Below the pieces are notes generated by a model, which made no database searches, was not told the DNA's origin, and saw nothing but the letters and a program-made list of their open reading frames with translations. From the NCBI RefSeq assembly GCF_003865375.1, contig NZ_RQVS01000016.1, positions 1 through 36,531 of the forward strand: a DNA stretch of 36,531 nucleotides. The letters are read 5' to 3'. This stretch comes from Gulosibacter macacae. GTDB lineage: Bacteria; Actinomycetota; Actinomycetes; Actinomycetales; Microbacteriaceae. Made by a program: the position numbers and the translations under genes. Of this stretch, positions 16,369 to 24,790 are shown one piece after another (the stretch's first letter is position 1; each line of letters begins with the position of its first letter).

Positions 16369-17277
16369 CTAGAGCTTCGTGACCTGGTTGAACGCGAGTT
16401 CGACCGGGGTCTCGCGACCGAAAAGCGACACCAGCACGGTGAGCTTGCCGGCGGCGGTGTTGATCTCGGTGATCGTGCCGTTGAGGCCCTCGAACGAGCC
16501 TTCCTTGATCGTGATCGTCTCGCCGATTTCGAAGTCGACCTCGGTGACGGGCTGCGCGGTCGCGCCGCCCTTGACCTTGGCGCCGGGCTTCGTTGCGGTG
16601 TCGGTGACCTCGACGAGGCTCTTGAGCATGTCGAAGGCTTCGTTGAAGCGCAGCGGCGTCGGGTTGTGGGCGTTGCCCACAAAGCCGGTGACGCCCGGGG
16701 TGTGACGCACGACCGACCAGGTGTCCTCGGTGAGGTTCATGCGCACGAGCACGTAGCCCGGGATGCGCACGCGGGTCACCATCTTGCGCTGACCCTTCTT
16801 GATCTCGACAACGTCTTCCATCGGCACCTGGATCTCATAGATGTCGTCTTCCACATCCATGGTCTGGGCGCGCTGGCCGAGGTTCTCGCGCACCTTGCGC
16901 TCGAAGCCCGCGTAGGTGTGAATCACGTACCACTTGCCGGGGCGACGACGGAGGTCCTTCTTGAACTCCTCGTAGGGGTCGACCTCGTCTTCGGCCTCGT
17001 CCTGCGTGGCGGCGGCACTGGCGGCAGCCTCTTCGTCGGTGTCAATGTCGAGCACGTCGTTGACGATGGCGTCGACCTCGGGGTCGTCGAGTTCGCTCGT
17101 GAGCTCGGCCTCGTCGCTCTCGTCGTCATACTCGGCGTCGGCAACGTCGATCGCGTCGACGGCGGCCTGCGCGTCGAGTTCGACGCGGTCGCCTTCCTGC
17201 GCCTCGTGCACCTCGGAATCCTGCTCTTCGGCTGCGGCGTAGAGCTTGTTCGGGTCGGAGAGGTTCTGGTCAGCCAC
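16369..17277 (-). CDS. nusG: Transcription antitermination factor NusG with long acidic N-terminus
   Basis: This 302-residue protein couples RNA polymerase to Rho or to the ribosome. The NGN domain spans about 114-225 (KWYVIHTYAGFERKVRENL, RIPGYVLVRM, RHTPGVTGFVG) and the KOW domain about 248-302 (FEIGETITIKEGSFEGLNGTI). The first 110 residues are an Asp/Glu/Ala-rich extension absent from Escherichia coli NusG but common in actinobacteria. The start is GTG at 17277 with AGAAG upstream. It lies 78 bp after secE in the classical secE-nusG pair. Confidence 0.98.
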   Translation of the reverse strand: MADQNLSDPNKLYAAAEEQDSEVHEAQEGDRVELDAQAAVDAIDVADAEYDDESDEAELTSELDDPEVDAIVNDVLDIDTDEEAAASAAATQDEAEDEVDPYEEFKKDLRRRPGKWYVIHTYAGFERKVRENLGQRAQTMDVEDDIYEIQVPMEDVVEIKKGQRKMVTRVRIPGYVLVRMNLTEDTWSVVRHTPGVTGFVGNAHNPTPLRFNEAFDMLKSLVEVTDTATKPGAKVKGGATAQPVTEVDFEIGETITIKEGSFEGLNGTITEINTAAGKLTVLVSLFGRETPVELAFNQVTKL

Positions 17278-17355
17278 GGTAATTCTTCTCGTTTCGATGG
17301 TCTGGATGCGTCGGGGCCTGGCCTCGCGGACGCAGATGTTTCGGGATGCGCCGGG

Positions 17356-17871
17356 CTACGGCGTTGTCGGCACGGGCTCGATCGGTGCCGGACCTGCGGG
17401 GAAGAGCTCGGTGCCGTTGCCGAACACCCAGCTCGACACGAAGCCGAAGATGAAGTCGAGGCCGGTGACGATGAGCATCATCACGACGAGGAAGCCGAGC
17501 ACGACGGCAACGTAGCGCCACAGTTCCTTGCGGGTGGGGGTGACGACCTTCTTCAGTTCGACGCCGACCTCGCGAAGGAACTTGGCGATGCCCGCGGGCT
17601 CGCTCTTAGCGTCCTTCTTGGCCGGAGTCTTGGCGACCGTCTTCTTCTCGGCGGTTTTCGCCTCTGCCGACTTCTTCTCGGGCGACTTCACGGCAGCCTT
17701 CTTGTCGCGGGCGGGCTTTGCCGCCGCGGCTTCGCTCGCGACTGTCTCGTCCGCATCCTCGGCGTCGGCGTCTGCCTCAGCTTCGAGATCCGCGTCGCTT
17801 GCGTCGACGTCGTCGCCGATCGGCTCGGTGAGGTCGTCGTCCCGCTCGTCGTTCGACGTGCCAGTCGCCAC
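17356..17871 (-). CDS. secE: Preprotein translocase subunit SecE with long N-terminal extension
   Basis: This 171-residue subunit stabilises SecY in the export channel. The conserved SecE region is at about 94-155 (IAKFLREVGVELKKVVTPTRKELWRY, then one transmembrane helix). Before it come an acidic segment (about 10-45) and a Lys/Ala-rich segment (about 52-90). The start is GTG at 17871 with GAAGGG upstream. tRNA-Trp precedes it, the usual actinobacterial arrangement. Confidence 0.97.
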   Translation of the reverse strand: MATGTSNDERDDDLTEPIGDDVDASDADLEAEADADAEDADETVASEAAAAKPARDKKAAVKSPEKKSAEAKTAEKKTVAKTPAKKDAKSEPAGIAKFLREVGVELKKVVTPTRKELWRYVAVVLGFLVVMMLIVTGLDFIFGFVSSWVFGNGTELFPAGPAPIEPVPTTP

Positions 17872-18048
17872 GCGTTGTCCCTTCGAAGATGGATGCGGTC
17901 ACCCAAAGTTTTTGGGCACGCCACATGATGCCGTTCGGCAACCTGGACAGCTTACGCCAAGTGGATGCGCCGCGTCCATTGCGGGGGAATTGGCCGCTGG
18001 AAAGCAACCCGGCCGGGCTCCCTCGTGAGGATCCCGGCCAGGTAAGTG

Positions 18049-18121
<73 letters not shown>

Positions 18122-18186
18122 AAATTGCCTCTCGGCAACTTCAGCAGTTTAGAGCATCCGCAGGGTTGTTCGCCACCTGCCTCACG

Positions 18187-18233
18187 CTTCGAGGGCCTCA
18201 GCGCACCAACTTCACGCACTGGGGCCCTCGAAG
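18187..18233. repeat. Inverted repeat in the divergent gap between tRNA-Trp and aspC
   Basis: CTTCGAGGGCC (18187-18197) and GGCCCTCGAAG (18223-18233) are perfect 11-bp arms around a 25-base loop. A direct repeat TTCACGCACT occurs inside the loop (18211) and again near 18257. The location between divergent transcripts suits an operator or a terminator, but no regulator is evident. Confidence 0.5.
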
Positions 18234-18303
18234 TAGGCATCCGCACACCTTGCCTTTCACGCACTGTGCACCCACATAGATGAATCGCGTTCACCTTCCC
18301 CAC

Positions 18304-18309
18304 TAGGCT
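18304..18309 (+). promoter_or_regulatory. -10 box giving a leaderless aspC mRNA
   Basis: TAGGCT is followed by 7 bases and then the aspC ATG at 18317, the spacing expected if transcription starts at the A of ATG. No ribosome binding site is present upstream of that ATG. Confidence 0.5.
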
Positions 18310-18316
18310 GGCAGGC

Positions 18317-19519
18317 ATGACCGATTCACGTCTTTCTCCGCGCATCGCCGCCATTGCGCCGTCCGCGACTCTCAAGGTCGATGGCAAGGCGAAGGCTCTC
18401 AAGGCCGAGGGCCGCCCCGTCATCTCCTACGCCGCTGGTGAGCCCGACTTCGCCACGCCTGAGCACGTCGTCGAGGCCGCACTTGCGGCCGTGCGCGACC
18501 CAAAGAACCACAAGTACACCGCCAACCCGGGCCTGCCCGAACTGCGCGATGCGATCGCTGCGAAGACCCGCCGCGACTCGGGCCTCGATGTGCCCGCGAG
18601 CCGCATCCTCGTCACCAACGGTGGCAAGCAGTCGGTCTTCCAGGCGATCCTCACCGTCGTCGGTGACGGCGACGAGGTGTTGCTGCCGACTCCCGCCTGG
18701 ACCACCTACCCCGAGGTGATCAAGCTCGCCGGTGGCACCACCGTTGAGGTCTTCGCCGGCGCCGACCAGGACTACAAGGTCACGCCCGAGCAGCTCGAAG
18801 CCGCCTACACCCCGAAGACGAAGGCGATGATGTTCGTCTCGCCGTCGAACCCGACCGGCGCCGTCTACACCCCCGAAGAGACCAAGGCGATCGGCGAATG
18901 GGCCGACGCCAAGGGCATCTGGGTCATCGCCGACGAGATCTACCAGAACCTCACCTACGGCGGCGTCAAGGCAACCTCGATCGTCGAAGCCGTGCCCACG
19001 CTCGACAACAAGTGCATCCTCGTCAACGGTGTCGCGAAGTCGTTCGCGATGACCGGCTGGCGCGTGGGCTGGATGGTCGGCCCCGCCGACGTCATCGCCG
19101 GCGCCGCCAACCTGCAATCGCACCTCACGAGCAATGTGAACAACATCGCCCAGCGTGCCGCCCTCGCCGCTCTCACCGGCCCGATGGAACCGATCGAAGA
19201 GTTCCGCCTCGCCTTCGACCGTCGCCGCAAGCTCATGGTGGAAGAGCTCAGCAAGGTGCCCGGCTTCAAGCTGCCGACCCCCGAGGGCGCCTTCTACGTC
19301 TACGCCGATGTCTCCGCGCTTCTCGGCAAGGAATACGACGGCCGCGTCATCAACACCTCGCTCGAACTCGCCGACTACATCCTCGACAAGGCTGAGGTCG
19401 CCGTCGTTCCGGGTGAAGCGTTCGGCCCCTCGGGCTATGTGCGCCTGAGCTACGCGCTCGGCGACGACCAGCTCCTCGAAGGTGTGCTGCGCCTCCAGCA
19501 GCTGTTCGCTGAGGCCTAA
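18317..19519 (+). CDS. aspC: Pyridoxal-phosphate aminotransferase, aspartate aminotransferase type (class I)
   Basis: This 400-residue enzyme transfers the amino group of aspartate (and possibly prephenate) to 2-oxoglutarate. Visible features are [23 protein letters not shown], the aspartate-type NPTG motif ([10 protein letters not shown]), [12 protein letters not shown], the PLP lysine K241 in [16 protein letters not shown], and the C-terminal Arg in GYVRLSYAL. It matches the class I family length. In many actinobacteria this gene lies next to tRNA-Trp-secE-nusG and murB, as here. A terminator separates it from the convergent membrane-protein gene. Confidence 0.95.
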   Translation: MTDSRLSPRIAAIAPSATLKVDGKAKALKAEGRPVISYAAGEPDFATPEHVVEAALAAVRDPKNHKYTANPGLPELRDAIAAKTRRDSGLDVPASRILVTNGGKQSVFQAILTVVGDGDEVLLPTPAWTTYPEVIKLAGGTTVEVFAGADQDYKVTPEQLEAAYTPKTKAMMFVSPSNPTGAVYTPEETKAIGEWADAKGIWVIADEIYQNLTYGGVKATSIVEAVPTLDNKCILVNGVAKSFAMTGWRVGWMVGPADVIAGAANLQSHLTSNVNNIAQRAALAALTGPMEPIEEFRLAFDRRRKLMVEELSKVPGFKLPTPEGAFYVYADVSALLGKEYDGRVINTSLELADYILDKAEVAVVPGEAFGPSGYVRLSYALGDDQLLEGVLRLQQLFAEA

Positions 19520-19539
19520 GCCTTCGCATCCACGAATTT

Positions 19540-19566
19540 GCCCCGCGTCAGCATCTGACGCGGGGC
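19540..19566. terminator. Terminator between aspC and the convergent membrane-protein gene
   Basis: GCCCCGCGTCAG and CTGACGCGGGGC form a perfect 12-bp stem with a CAT loop. Short AT-rich flanks on both sides make it usable by both convergent units. Confidence 0.8.
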
Positions 19567-19584
19567 ATATTCGTTTCGGCACCG

Positions 19585-20349
19585 CTACGGCACCGTGAAC
19601 GTGACCTTGTAGAGGAGCTCCATTACCTCTGGGTCGTTGTCGAGCCCCTTCGAGGTCCACAGCACAATGTGGATGCGCGTGCCCGAATGCGGCATGAGCC
19701 GCTCGATGAGCAGAATCTCGCCGCCTTCGCAGTGCGTACCGCGCTGACCGAGCAATTCGAGCTGCGTGCCATCGCTGCCGGTGAGCACGTAGATTCCGAC
19801 ACCGCCCGAAAGCTGTACCGAGCTACGGCACTCGTCATCGATGCGGTGTAGCTGCGATTGCGAGAGCGATTGGTCTGATTGCGGCGAGGTGAACAGGTCG
19901 GTCTGCCACACCTCGATCTGCGCCGAATAGTCCTTGCGGTTCGCACTGAACTGGTCGGGACGGTTCGAGATGTCGAAGGTGTACCAGTCCCCCACATCCG
20001 GCGGCACGATCGTGAGGCCCTGCGTGAACTGCGCGTTCTGCGTGATTGGCACATAGCTGCCCGGCGTCACCGGCTCGGGCGAGGTCGTCGGTGCGGGCGT
20101 GCGGGTATCGCCGGGGCTCGTGGGCCCGGATGCGCTCTCGCTCGGCCGGTCAAGCGCCTGCGGTTGCGAGGCGGGTCCCCAAATCACTGAGATGGCGACA
20201 ATGAGCGCGAGTGCTGTGGCGCTCGCGATGATGGATGCGATGAGGAGCCCGAGCGGCATGCGCCGCCGCGTGAGTGGTGCGACTTCTGGAGCCGACGCCT
20301 TCTTATTGCGCGGAGGCGGCGGCGTGAATTCGTAGTCGCGCGGGCTCAT
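19585..20349 (-). CDS. Single-pass membrane protein with extracytoplasmic domain, unknown function
   Basis: This 254-residue protein has a cytoplasmic Pro-rich N-terminus (residues 1-30), a transmembrane helix (about 32-57, PLGLLIASIIASATALALIVAISVI), a Ser/Thr/Pro linker (about 60-98) and a folded outer domain with two cysteines (DECRSS and THCEGG) that may pair. I do not recognise the domain. It begins 2 bp after the murB stop, so it is probably translationally coupled to murB, and it may act in the envelope. Confidence 0.75.
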   Translation of the reverse strand: MSPRDYEFTPPPPRNKKASAPEVAPLTRRRMPLGLLIASIIASATALALIVAISVIWGPASQPQALDRPSESASGPTSPGDTRTPAPTTSPEPVTPGSYVPITQNAQFTQGLTIVPPDVGDWYTFDISNRPDQFSANRKDYSAQIEVWQTDLFTSPQSDQSLSQSQLHRIDDECRSSVQLSGGVGIYVLTGSDGTQLELLGQRGTHCEGGEILLIERLMPHSGTRIHIVLWTSKGLDNDPEVMELLYKVTFTVP

Positions 20350-20351
20350 CG

Positions 20352-21398
20352 CTACAACTCGAGCCCGATGAGGTTGGCTTCGGGACGCAAGACGACCCCG
20401 AATTCCTGCATTACCCGCATCACCACGAAGCGCGCGAGTTCGGCGATTTCGGTGGCCGATGCATCCTGGTGATTCGTGATCGCGAGCGTGTGCTTCGACG
20501 AAATCGCGGCCCCCGAGCCCGGCAACGAGAAACCCTTGTGCACCCCGGCGTGGTCGATGAGCCAGGCGGCCGAGAGCTTGACGAGCTCGTTGCCCGCTTC
20601 ATCCTCGCCCGCGGCGAACCGTGGCGCGTCGGCCGGTAAATCGCGCGCGAACTCGTGGCGCACGATCGGATTCATGAAGAACGAGCCGGTCGAATAGGTG
20701 TCGGTGTCGTCGGGGTTGAGCACCATGCCCTTTGAGGCACGCAGCGCGAGCACCGCATCCCGTTGCGCCGTGACGTCGACGCGCTCGCCGAGTTCGACGC
20801 CAAGAGCCTTTGCGAGCTGCGCGTACTTGACCGGCGCGCCCTCGCCCTGCGGCACCGGGGTGAGGCGCAGCTCGACGCGGAGTACGAGACCGCGGTGTTC
20901 GCCTCGCTTGAGGCTTGAGGTGCGGTAGCCGAGGCCGAGTTCTTCGGCGCTGAGCCGGGACACCTCGCCGGTTTCGGCATCGAGCAGTTCGATGCGTTCG
21001 AGCACATCGGCGATTTCTTGCCCGTAGGCGCCGATGTTCTGCACCGGTGCTGCGCCGACCGATCCGGGGATGCCTGCGAGCGCCTCGATGCCCGACAGCC
21101 CCTCGTTCACCGTTTGGTTGACGAGCGCCGCCCACTGCTCGCCCGCTTCGGCACGAATGAGGATGCTGTCGCCGTCTTTTTCGCGCTCGATGCCGCGAGT
21201 GCGAATCGCGAGCACGGTGCCCGGGAAGCCCTCATCGGCAACGACGGTGTTCGAACCGCCAGCGATGATGAGGTGTGGCGCCTCACTGCTCGTGATCTCG
21301 AGGTAGGCGTCGATGAGTTCTTCGCGCGTTTCGGGCGCAATGAGGTTCGCCTCGGCCTGCGAGACGCGGGTGGTGGTGAGCTCGGCGAAGGTGGTCAT
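20352..21398 (-). CDS. murB: UDP-N-acetylmuramate dehydrogenase
   Basis: This 348-residue FAD enzyme reduces UDP-GlcNAc-enolpyruvate to UDP-MurNAc in peptidoglycan synthesis. Motifs: FAD-binding IIAGGSNTVVAD, EALAGIPGSVGAAPVQNIGAYGQE, the YRTSSLK segment, the proton-donor Ser in STGSFFMNPI, and the C-terminal catalytic Glu in RPEANLIG. The start overlaps the stop of the MaoC-type gene (ATGA, 21395-21398), and the next gene follows by 2 bp, so four genes form one tightly packed operon. Confidence 0.97.
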   Translation of the reverse strand: MTTFAELTTTRVSQAEANLIAPETREELIDAYLEITSSEAPHLIIAGGSNTVVADEGFPGTVLAIRTRGIEREKDGDSILIRAEAGEQWAALVNQTVNEGLSGIEALAGIPGSVGAAPVQNIGAYGQEIADVLERIELLDAETGEVSRLSAEELGLGYRTSSLKRGEHRGLVLRVELRLTPVPQGEGAPVKYAQLAKALGVELGERVDVTAQRDAVLALRASKGMVLNPDDTDTYSTGSFFMNPIVRHEFARDLPADAPRFAAGEDEAGNELVKLSAAWLIDHAGVHKGFSLPGSGAAISSKHTLAITNHQDASATEIAELARFVVMRVMQEFGVVLRPEANLIGLEL

Positions 21399-21823
21399 GC
21401 GGTGAACCGGGCGCGCACCTGAGCCTTGCCGAGAACGGCCTTGCCGTCGTAGATCACCGCGAGGTCGATGCGGCCAATGCCGTCGTCACCGGCGGGTTCG
21501 CCGACGGTTGCCGTGACCGTGACTTCAGCAGCTTCGTTCGGGGCAACGACGACCGGCCGGGTGAAGCGCACCTGGTAGTCGACAACGCGGCCCGGATCAC
21601 CGAGCGCATCGACAACCGGCTGGATTGCGGCGCCCATAGTGAGCATGCCGTGGGCGAGCACACCCGGCAGGCCAACTTCGGCGGCAATGTCGTCGCGGTA
21701 GTGGATCGGATTGAAGTCGCCGGATGCACCGGCGTAACGCACGAGCGTGTCGCGCGTGAAGTGCAGGGTGCGTTCGGCGACGAGGTCGCCCTTGGCTGCA
21801 TTGCTGAGGTCGATCGCGCTCAT
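21395..21823 (-). CDS. MaoC-type (R)-3-hydroxyacyl dehydratase, HadB-like
   Basis: This 142-residue hot-dog-fold protein carries the hydratase motif YAGASGDFNPIHYRDDIA, with the Asp/His catalytic pair, and LAHGMLTMG. It resembles HadB, the catalytic subunit of the mycobacterial FAS-II dehydratase. The upstream gene is the HadA-like partner with a 4-bp ATGA overlap, and murB follows with the same kind of overlap. Function in a cell without mycolic acids is inferred to be fatty-acid chain elongation. Confidence 0.9.
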   Translation of the reverse strand: MSAIDLSNAAKGDLVAERTLHFTRDTLVRYAGASGDFNPIHYRDDIAAEVGLPGVLAHGMLTMGAAIQPVVDALGDPGRVVDYQVRFTRPVVVAPNEAAEVTVTATVGEPAGDDGIGRIDLAVIYDGKAVLGKAQVRARFTA

Positions 21824-22278
21824 GAGTCTGCTCCCTGCGGTGCGCCGACAACGAGGGTCGCGGTGCCGGTCACGACGGTGTTGCCCGCTGCATCCGTGAA
21901 GGTGGTCGCGGCGGTGATCATGCTGTTCGCGCCGAGTGCGCGCACGCCGGTGATCTCGAGCTCGGCGGTGAGCTCATCCCCGGCGACAATCTGGCGCTCG
22001 AAGCTGAAGCGCTCGTCACCGTGCACGATCTGCTTGAGCTCGAAGTCGACGAGCTCGTCTTGCAGCATGAGCTGCATGGCGCGGTCTTGGAGCACAGCGC
22101 CGTAGGTCGCGGGGGCGACGATGTCTAGGTAGCCAGCTGCTTGGGCGGCGGCGACATCAAAGTGGATGGGGTTGGTGGCGAGCACCGTGCGCGCGAAGTC
22201 GCGCACATGCTCGCGGCCAACGAGGTAGGGCTCGGGTAGCCGGAAGCGGCGCCCAGCAAGTTCTGGATTCACGGTCAC
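21820..22278 (-). CDS. MaoC-like FAS1-type dehydratase domain protein, HadA-like
   Basis: This 152-residue protein of the UPF0336/HadA group contains the substrate-side motif YLVGREHVRDFARTVLATNPIHFD and a hot-dog core (VAPATYGAVLQDRAMQLML, HGDERFSFERQIVAGDEL). It lacks the catalytic D/H pair carried by its partner downstream. The start is GTG at 22278, and TAAGCT lies 7 bp upstream, so the mRNA is likely leaderless. It heads the hadA-hadB-murB operon. Confidence 0.9.
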   Translation of the reverse strand: MTVNPELAGRRFRLPEPYLVGREHVRDFARTVLATNPIHFDVAAAQAAGYLDIVAPATYGAVLQDRAMQLMLQDELVDFELKQIVHGDERFSFERQIVAGDELTAELEITGVRALGANSMITAATTFTDAAGNTVVTGTATLVVGAPQGADS

Positions 22279-22285
22279 AGTGGCC

Positions 22286-22291
22286 AGCTTA
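22286..22291 (-). promoter_or_regulatory. -10 box of the hadA-hadB-murB operon, leaderless
   Basis: On the minus strand TAAGCT is followed by 7 bases and the GTG start at 22278. There is no ribosome binding site, so the transcript probably begins at the start codon. Confidence 0.55.
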
Positions 22292-22373
22292 GTGAGTGGC
22301 GCTGAGCCGGGCGTCAGCGAGTGGGCTGATGCGGGGGTTGACGTCGCGCCGAGCAGTGATGCGCGGCGAAGCT

Positions 22374-22468
22374 TGAGCCTTCGTGACGAACCTGACCCTT
22401 GTTGCGAGCCTTCCGGCCAAACCTGACCCTTCTACGGGTCGGGTTTGGCGGGAAGGGTCAGGTATGCC
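22374..22468. repeat. Palindromic repeat, copy A (95 bp), left of the AbiEi-nuclease gene
   Basis: Copy A contains two direct units near GACRAACCTGACCCTT (22385-22400 and 22415-22431), each preceded by GAGCCTT, then two inverted versions. The inner part folds into a stem of about 21 bp, with one mismatch and one G-U pair, around a 6-base loop. Copy B at 23585-23679 has the same length and about 80% identity (19 differences by hand count). The copy lies between divergent genes, where a terminator would not be expected. Confidence 0.9.
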
Positions 22469-22568
22469 ACCACGCTTCTCGACTATGCACAGCTCACCGA
22501 GTCGAGGTCTATCCACAGACCCACCGATATCTTGGCTCCGCAATACCGGGATGCAGTGAACTGTGCGC

Positions 22569-23558
22569 ATGCGAATGCTCTACGCGGCACACGAATCCCG
22601 AGATCAGGTCAGCGCCAAACGACTGCGCTCGCGTGCGCAACGCGGCGAAATCATGCAGGTGTATCGCGGCGTCTACCTCGATCCCGAAGGAACCAACCCT
22701 GACTCGCTCACTTCAGACCTCAAGCACGTGATCCGACTTGCCGCACTCTCCCACACGCTCTCGACCTCGGTCGTCAGTGGCGTAAGCGCGGCTCTGCTCC
22801 ACGGACTCCCCGTTCCCTGGAAGCACTGTCGAGTGCCAGTGACGGTTACCCGCGCTTCAGGCGGCACAGGTTCTCGCTGGTTAAGGGTGCGCGATGGGGA
22901 GTTAAGCGAGGACGAAATCGTCACGGTTCACGGCATCCGCGCAACGTCGCTGCATCGCACGTTGCGGGACTTGCACGAGGTTCTCGGCCCGGATGATCTC
23001 CTCGCCGCGGCCGACATGGCGCTCCATCTGGGCGTCGACCTCTCGGAAATCCCCTCAGGCTCACGACATGCCCAAGGGATGCGGCGGCTTCGAGAGCACG
23101 CATCCCTCCTAAGCGAAAGTCCCACCGAGTCGCGAAGCCGTTCGATCTTGTTGCGCTTCGGTGTTCCCGCACCCACTCCACAACTTGAGGTGCTTGACGA
23201 TCGAGGCAACCTGCTGGGACGCGGAGACCTCGGCTGGCCGGCGTTTGCAACGATCGGAGAGTATGACGGGCGCAGCAAGTACGGTGAACTGCTCGCCCCA
23301 GGGGTTACTGCCACTGACGCGATCTTTGCCGAGAAAGATCGCGAAACTGACATCCGAAATCAGGGTTGGCAGTTCGCGCGCTGGGGTTCAGAGTTGCTCA
23401 AAGATCCGATCCGGTTGGTCGACACGGTCAACAGGGCGCTCGAGATTGGCAAAAGCCTGCCACCCCTGCGCGGAAGCTATCGACAGGGCACACCACGTCG
23501 CCGGGTGGCACCCGATTTTTCACCGCTATTCGCGCAGGTGAGGTCGCTCGCCGCCTGA
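22569..23558 (+). CDS. AbiEi-like N-terminus fused to a PD-(D/E)XK-type nuclease domain
   Basis: This 329-residue protein (ATG 22569; a GTG two codons earlier is possible) has an N-terminal winged-helix-like part with the pattern SAKRLRSRAQRGEIMQVYRGVYLDP, typical of AbiEi-family antitoxin-domain proteins. The middle region includes TVHGIRATSLHRTLRDL. The C-terminal part resembles actinobacterial restriction-like folds: E187 in TESRSR, D220 in GRGDLGWP, E231-Y-D-G and K237. No AbiEii-type nucleotidyltransferase toxin is adjacent, so it is not a canonical type IV pair. Two 95-bp palindromic repeats flank it on both sides, suggesting transfer or rearrangement as a unit. Its role (defence, toxin or genome maintenance) is unknown. 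Confidence 0.8.
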   Translation: MRMLYAAHESRDQVSAKRLRSRAQRGEIMQVYRGVYLDPEGTNPDSLTSDLKHVIRLAALSHTLSTSVVSGVSAALLHGLPVPWKHCRVPVTVTRASGGTGSRWLRVRDGELSEDEIVTVHGIRATSLHRTLRDLHEVLGPDDLLAAADMALHLGVDLSEIPSGSRHAQGMRRLREHASLLSESPTESRSRSILLRFGVPAPTPQLEVLDDRGNLLGRGDLGWPAFATIGEYDGRSKYGELLAPGVTATDAIFAEKDRETDIRNQGWQFARWGSELLKDPIRLVDTVNRALEIGKSLPPLRGSYRQGTPRRRVAPDFSPLFAQVRSLAA

Positions 23559-23584
23559 ATCGATGCGTTGATACGGCGCATCCC

Positions 23585-23679
23585 TGAGCCCTTGTGACAA
23601 ACCTGACCCTTGATACGAGCCTTCATGACAAACCCGACCCATGCATGGGTCGGGTTTGTCATGAAGGGTCCGGTTTGTC
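23585..23679. repeat. Palindromic repeat, copy B (95 bp), right of the AbiEi-nuclease gene
   Basis: Copy B has the same unit order and direction as copy A. Its core, 23620-23667, is a perfect 48-bp palindrome centred between 23643 and 23644. Outer units GACAAACCTGACCCTT (23596-23611) and AAGGGTCCGGTTTGTC (23664-23679) lie on either side. Several stem pairs differ from copy A on both strands together (C-G to A-T), which suggests the fold is maintained. Confidence 0.92.
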
Positions 23680-23700
23680 GCGAACTCGGCCGCGAGCGGG

Positions 23701-24606
23701 CTAACCCGCGCGGCGCGAGCGGCGCAGCGCGAGCTCGTCGATCGTCGAGTCGTTGAGCGCGGCGTGGTCGCGGCGGGTAGCCGTCTCGCGCAGGCCAAAG
23801 ATCTTGCGCTGCGAGAGCTCGAGCGTGTCGAGGTCGATCCGCGTGATGGTGTCATCGGGGATGCGCGTCCACCCCGCAAGATCGATGCCCGTCGATGAGA
23901 ACACGGTAGTGCCATCGTTCATCTGCAGCATGGCCAGCTTGTAATAGTTCTCGTTGTGGTCGATCGGCAACTCGGCCGGGTCAATGCCATACGACCTAAA
24001 CGTCGCGTCGTGCACGCGCGCCGTCGAGTTCGCGTGCACCACGATCAGCTCGCGATCAGTGAGCACCACCGCGTTGAGGCTCGCCTCGGGAAAGGCACCG
24101 CGCAGAATCTGCAGCGTCCGCACCACACCATCGCCGACCGTGCCGTCAACCTCACGCACCGTCTGGCGCAGCAGCGCAAAGTAGAGCTCCGAGTCGGTCG
24201 TACCCTCGATCTCGTCGTACGCATCCGGGTGCAGCAAATCAGCGAAGCGCTCGACCGGAATAATGGACCCGTTGTGCGCAAACGCAATACCGTCAGCAAC
24301 GAAGGGATGCGTGTTCACCTTCGTGCGCTTGTGCTGGTCAGTCGCAAGCCGCAGGTGCACGAGGCGCGCGAGCGAAGCACCCTCACGCAGCGCCGAAGTG
24401 AGCAGCGGATCGTGCTGACCCGGAGTCGAAATGCGCAGCGATTCCACCTCGGGGTTCGACTCACCGGGACCAGCGGCAAGCCACGCGGTGCCCCAGCCAT
24501 CATTGTGGACCGTGGTCATCTGCTGGAAGGCCTCGGCGTTTTCTGCGCCGATCACCTCCGAGACAGTGGTCTCTCGAGGTGCGGCGTAGGCGAACAAACG
24601 GCACAT
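23701..24606 (-). CDS. Class II glutamine amidotransferase family protein (YafJ-like)
   Basis: This 301-residue Ntn-type amidotransferase uses Cys2, exposed after Met removal, as nucleophile: MCRLFAYAAPRE. Other family features are TTVHNDGWGTAW, the LVHLRLAT and HNGSIIPVERF motifs, and GTTDSELYFALL. The start at 24606 is fixed by GAGGAGGAA upstream and by the need for Cys2. No partner synthase domain is fused, so the acceptor substrate is unknown; YafJ and EgtC are family members. Its stop lies just past repeat copy B and faces the AbiEi gene. Confidence 0.9.
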   Translation of the reverse strand: MCRLFAYAAPRETTVSEVIGAENAEAFQQMTTVHNDGWGTAWLAAGPGESNPEVESLRISTPGQHDPLLTSALREGASLARLVHLRLATDQHKRTKVNTHPFVADGIAFAHNGSIIPVERFADLLHPDAYDEIEGTTDSELYFALLRQTVREVDGTVGDGVVRTLQILRGAFPEASLNAVVLTDRELIVVHANSTARVHDATFRSYGIDPAELPIDHNENYYKLAMLQMNDGTTVFSSTGIDLAGWTRIPDDTITRIDLDTLELSQRKIFGLRETATRRDHAALNDSTIDELALRRSRRAG

Positions 24607-24790
24607 AGCGGTGTTCCTCCTCGCTGCGTGGATGCACGCCCACTTCAGGCGCGCGACATTCCGTCCATCCTCCCACTGTGCCCGCATCCGCGCACGGGTG
24701 GGCGACTTCCGCAGTCATATTCCGCCGCCAGCGCACACCACAACACCGACAGGATGCACTGTCAACTACAAGTGCGACCATAGAGAGGCC

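Noticed and set aside
16195-17928. 577-codon open frame on the plus strand, opposite nusG and secE
   Set aside because: It is a mirror of two certain genes on the other strand, arising from high GC, and its translation has no recognisable domain.
18326-19660. 444-codon open frame on the minus strand
   Set aside because: It is antisense to the intact aspC gene and has no family resemblance.
22289-22570. 93-codon minus-strand frame covering repeat copy A
   Set aside because: It consists mostly of the palindromic repeat and flank, and there is no ribosome binding site or homologue that I recognise.
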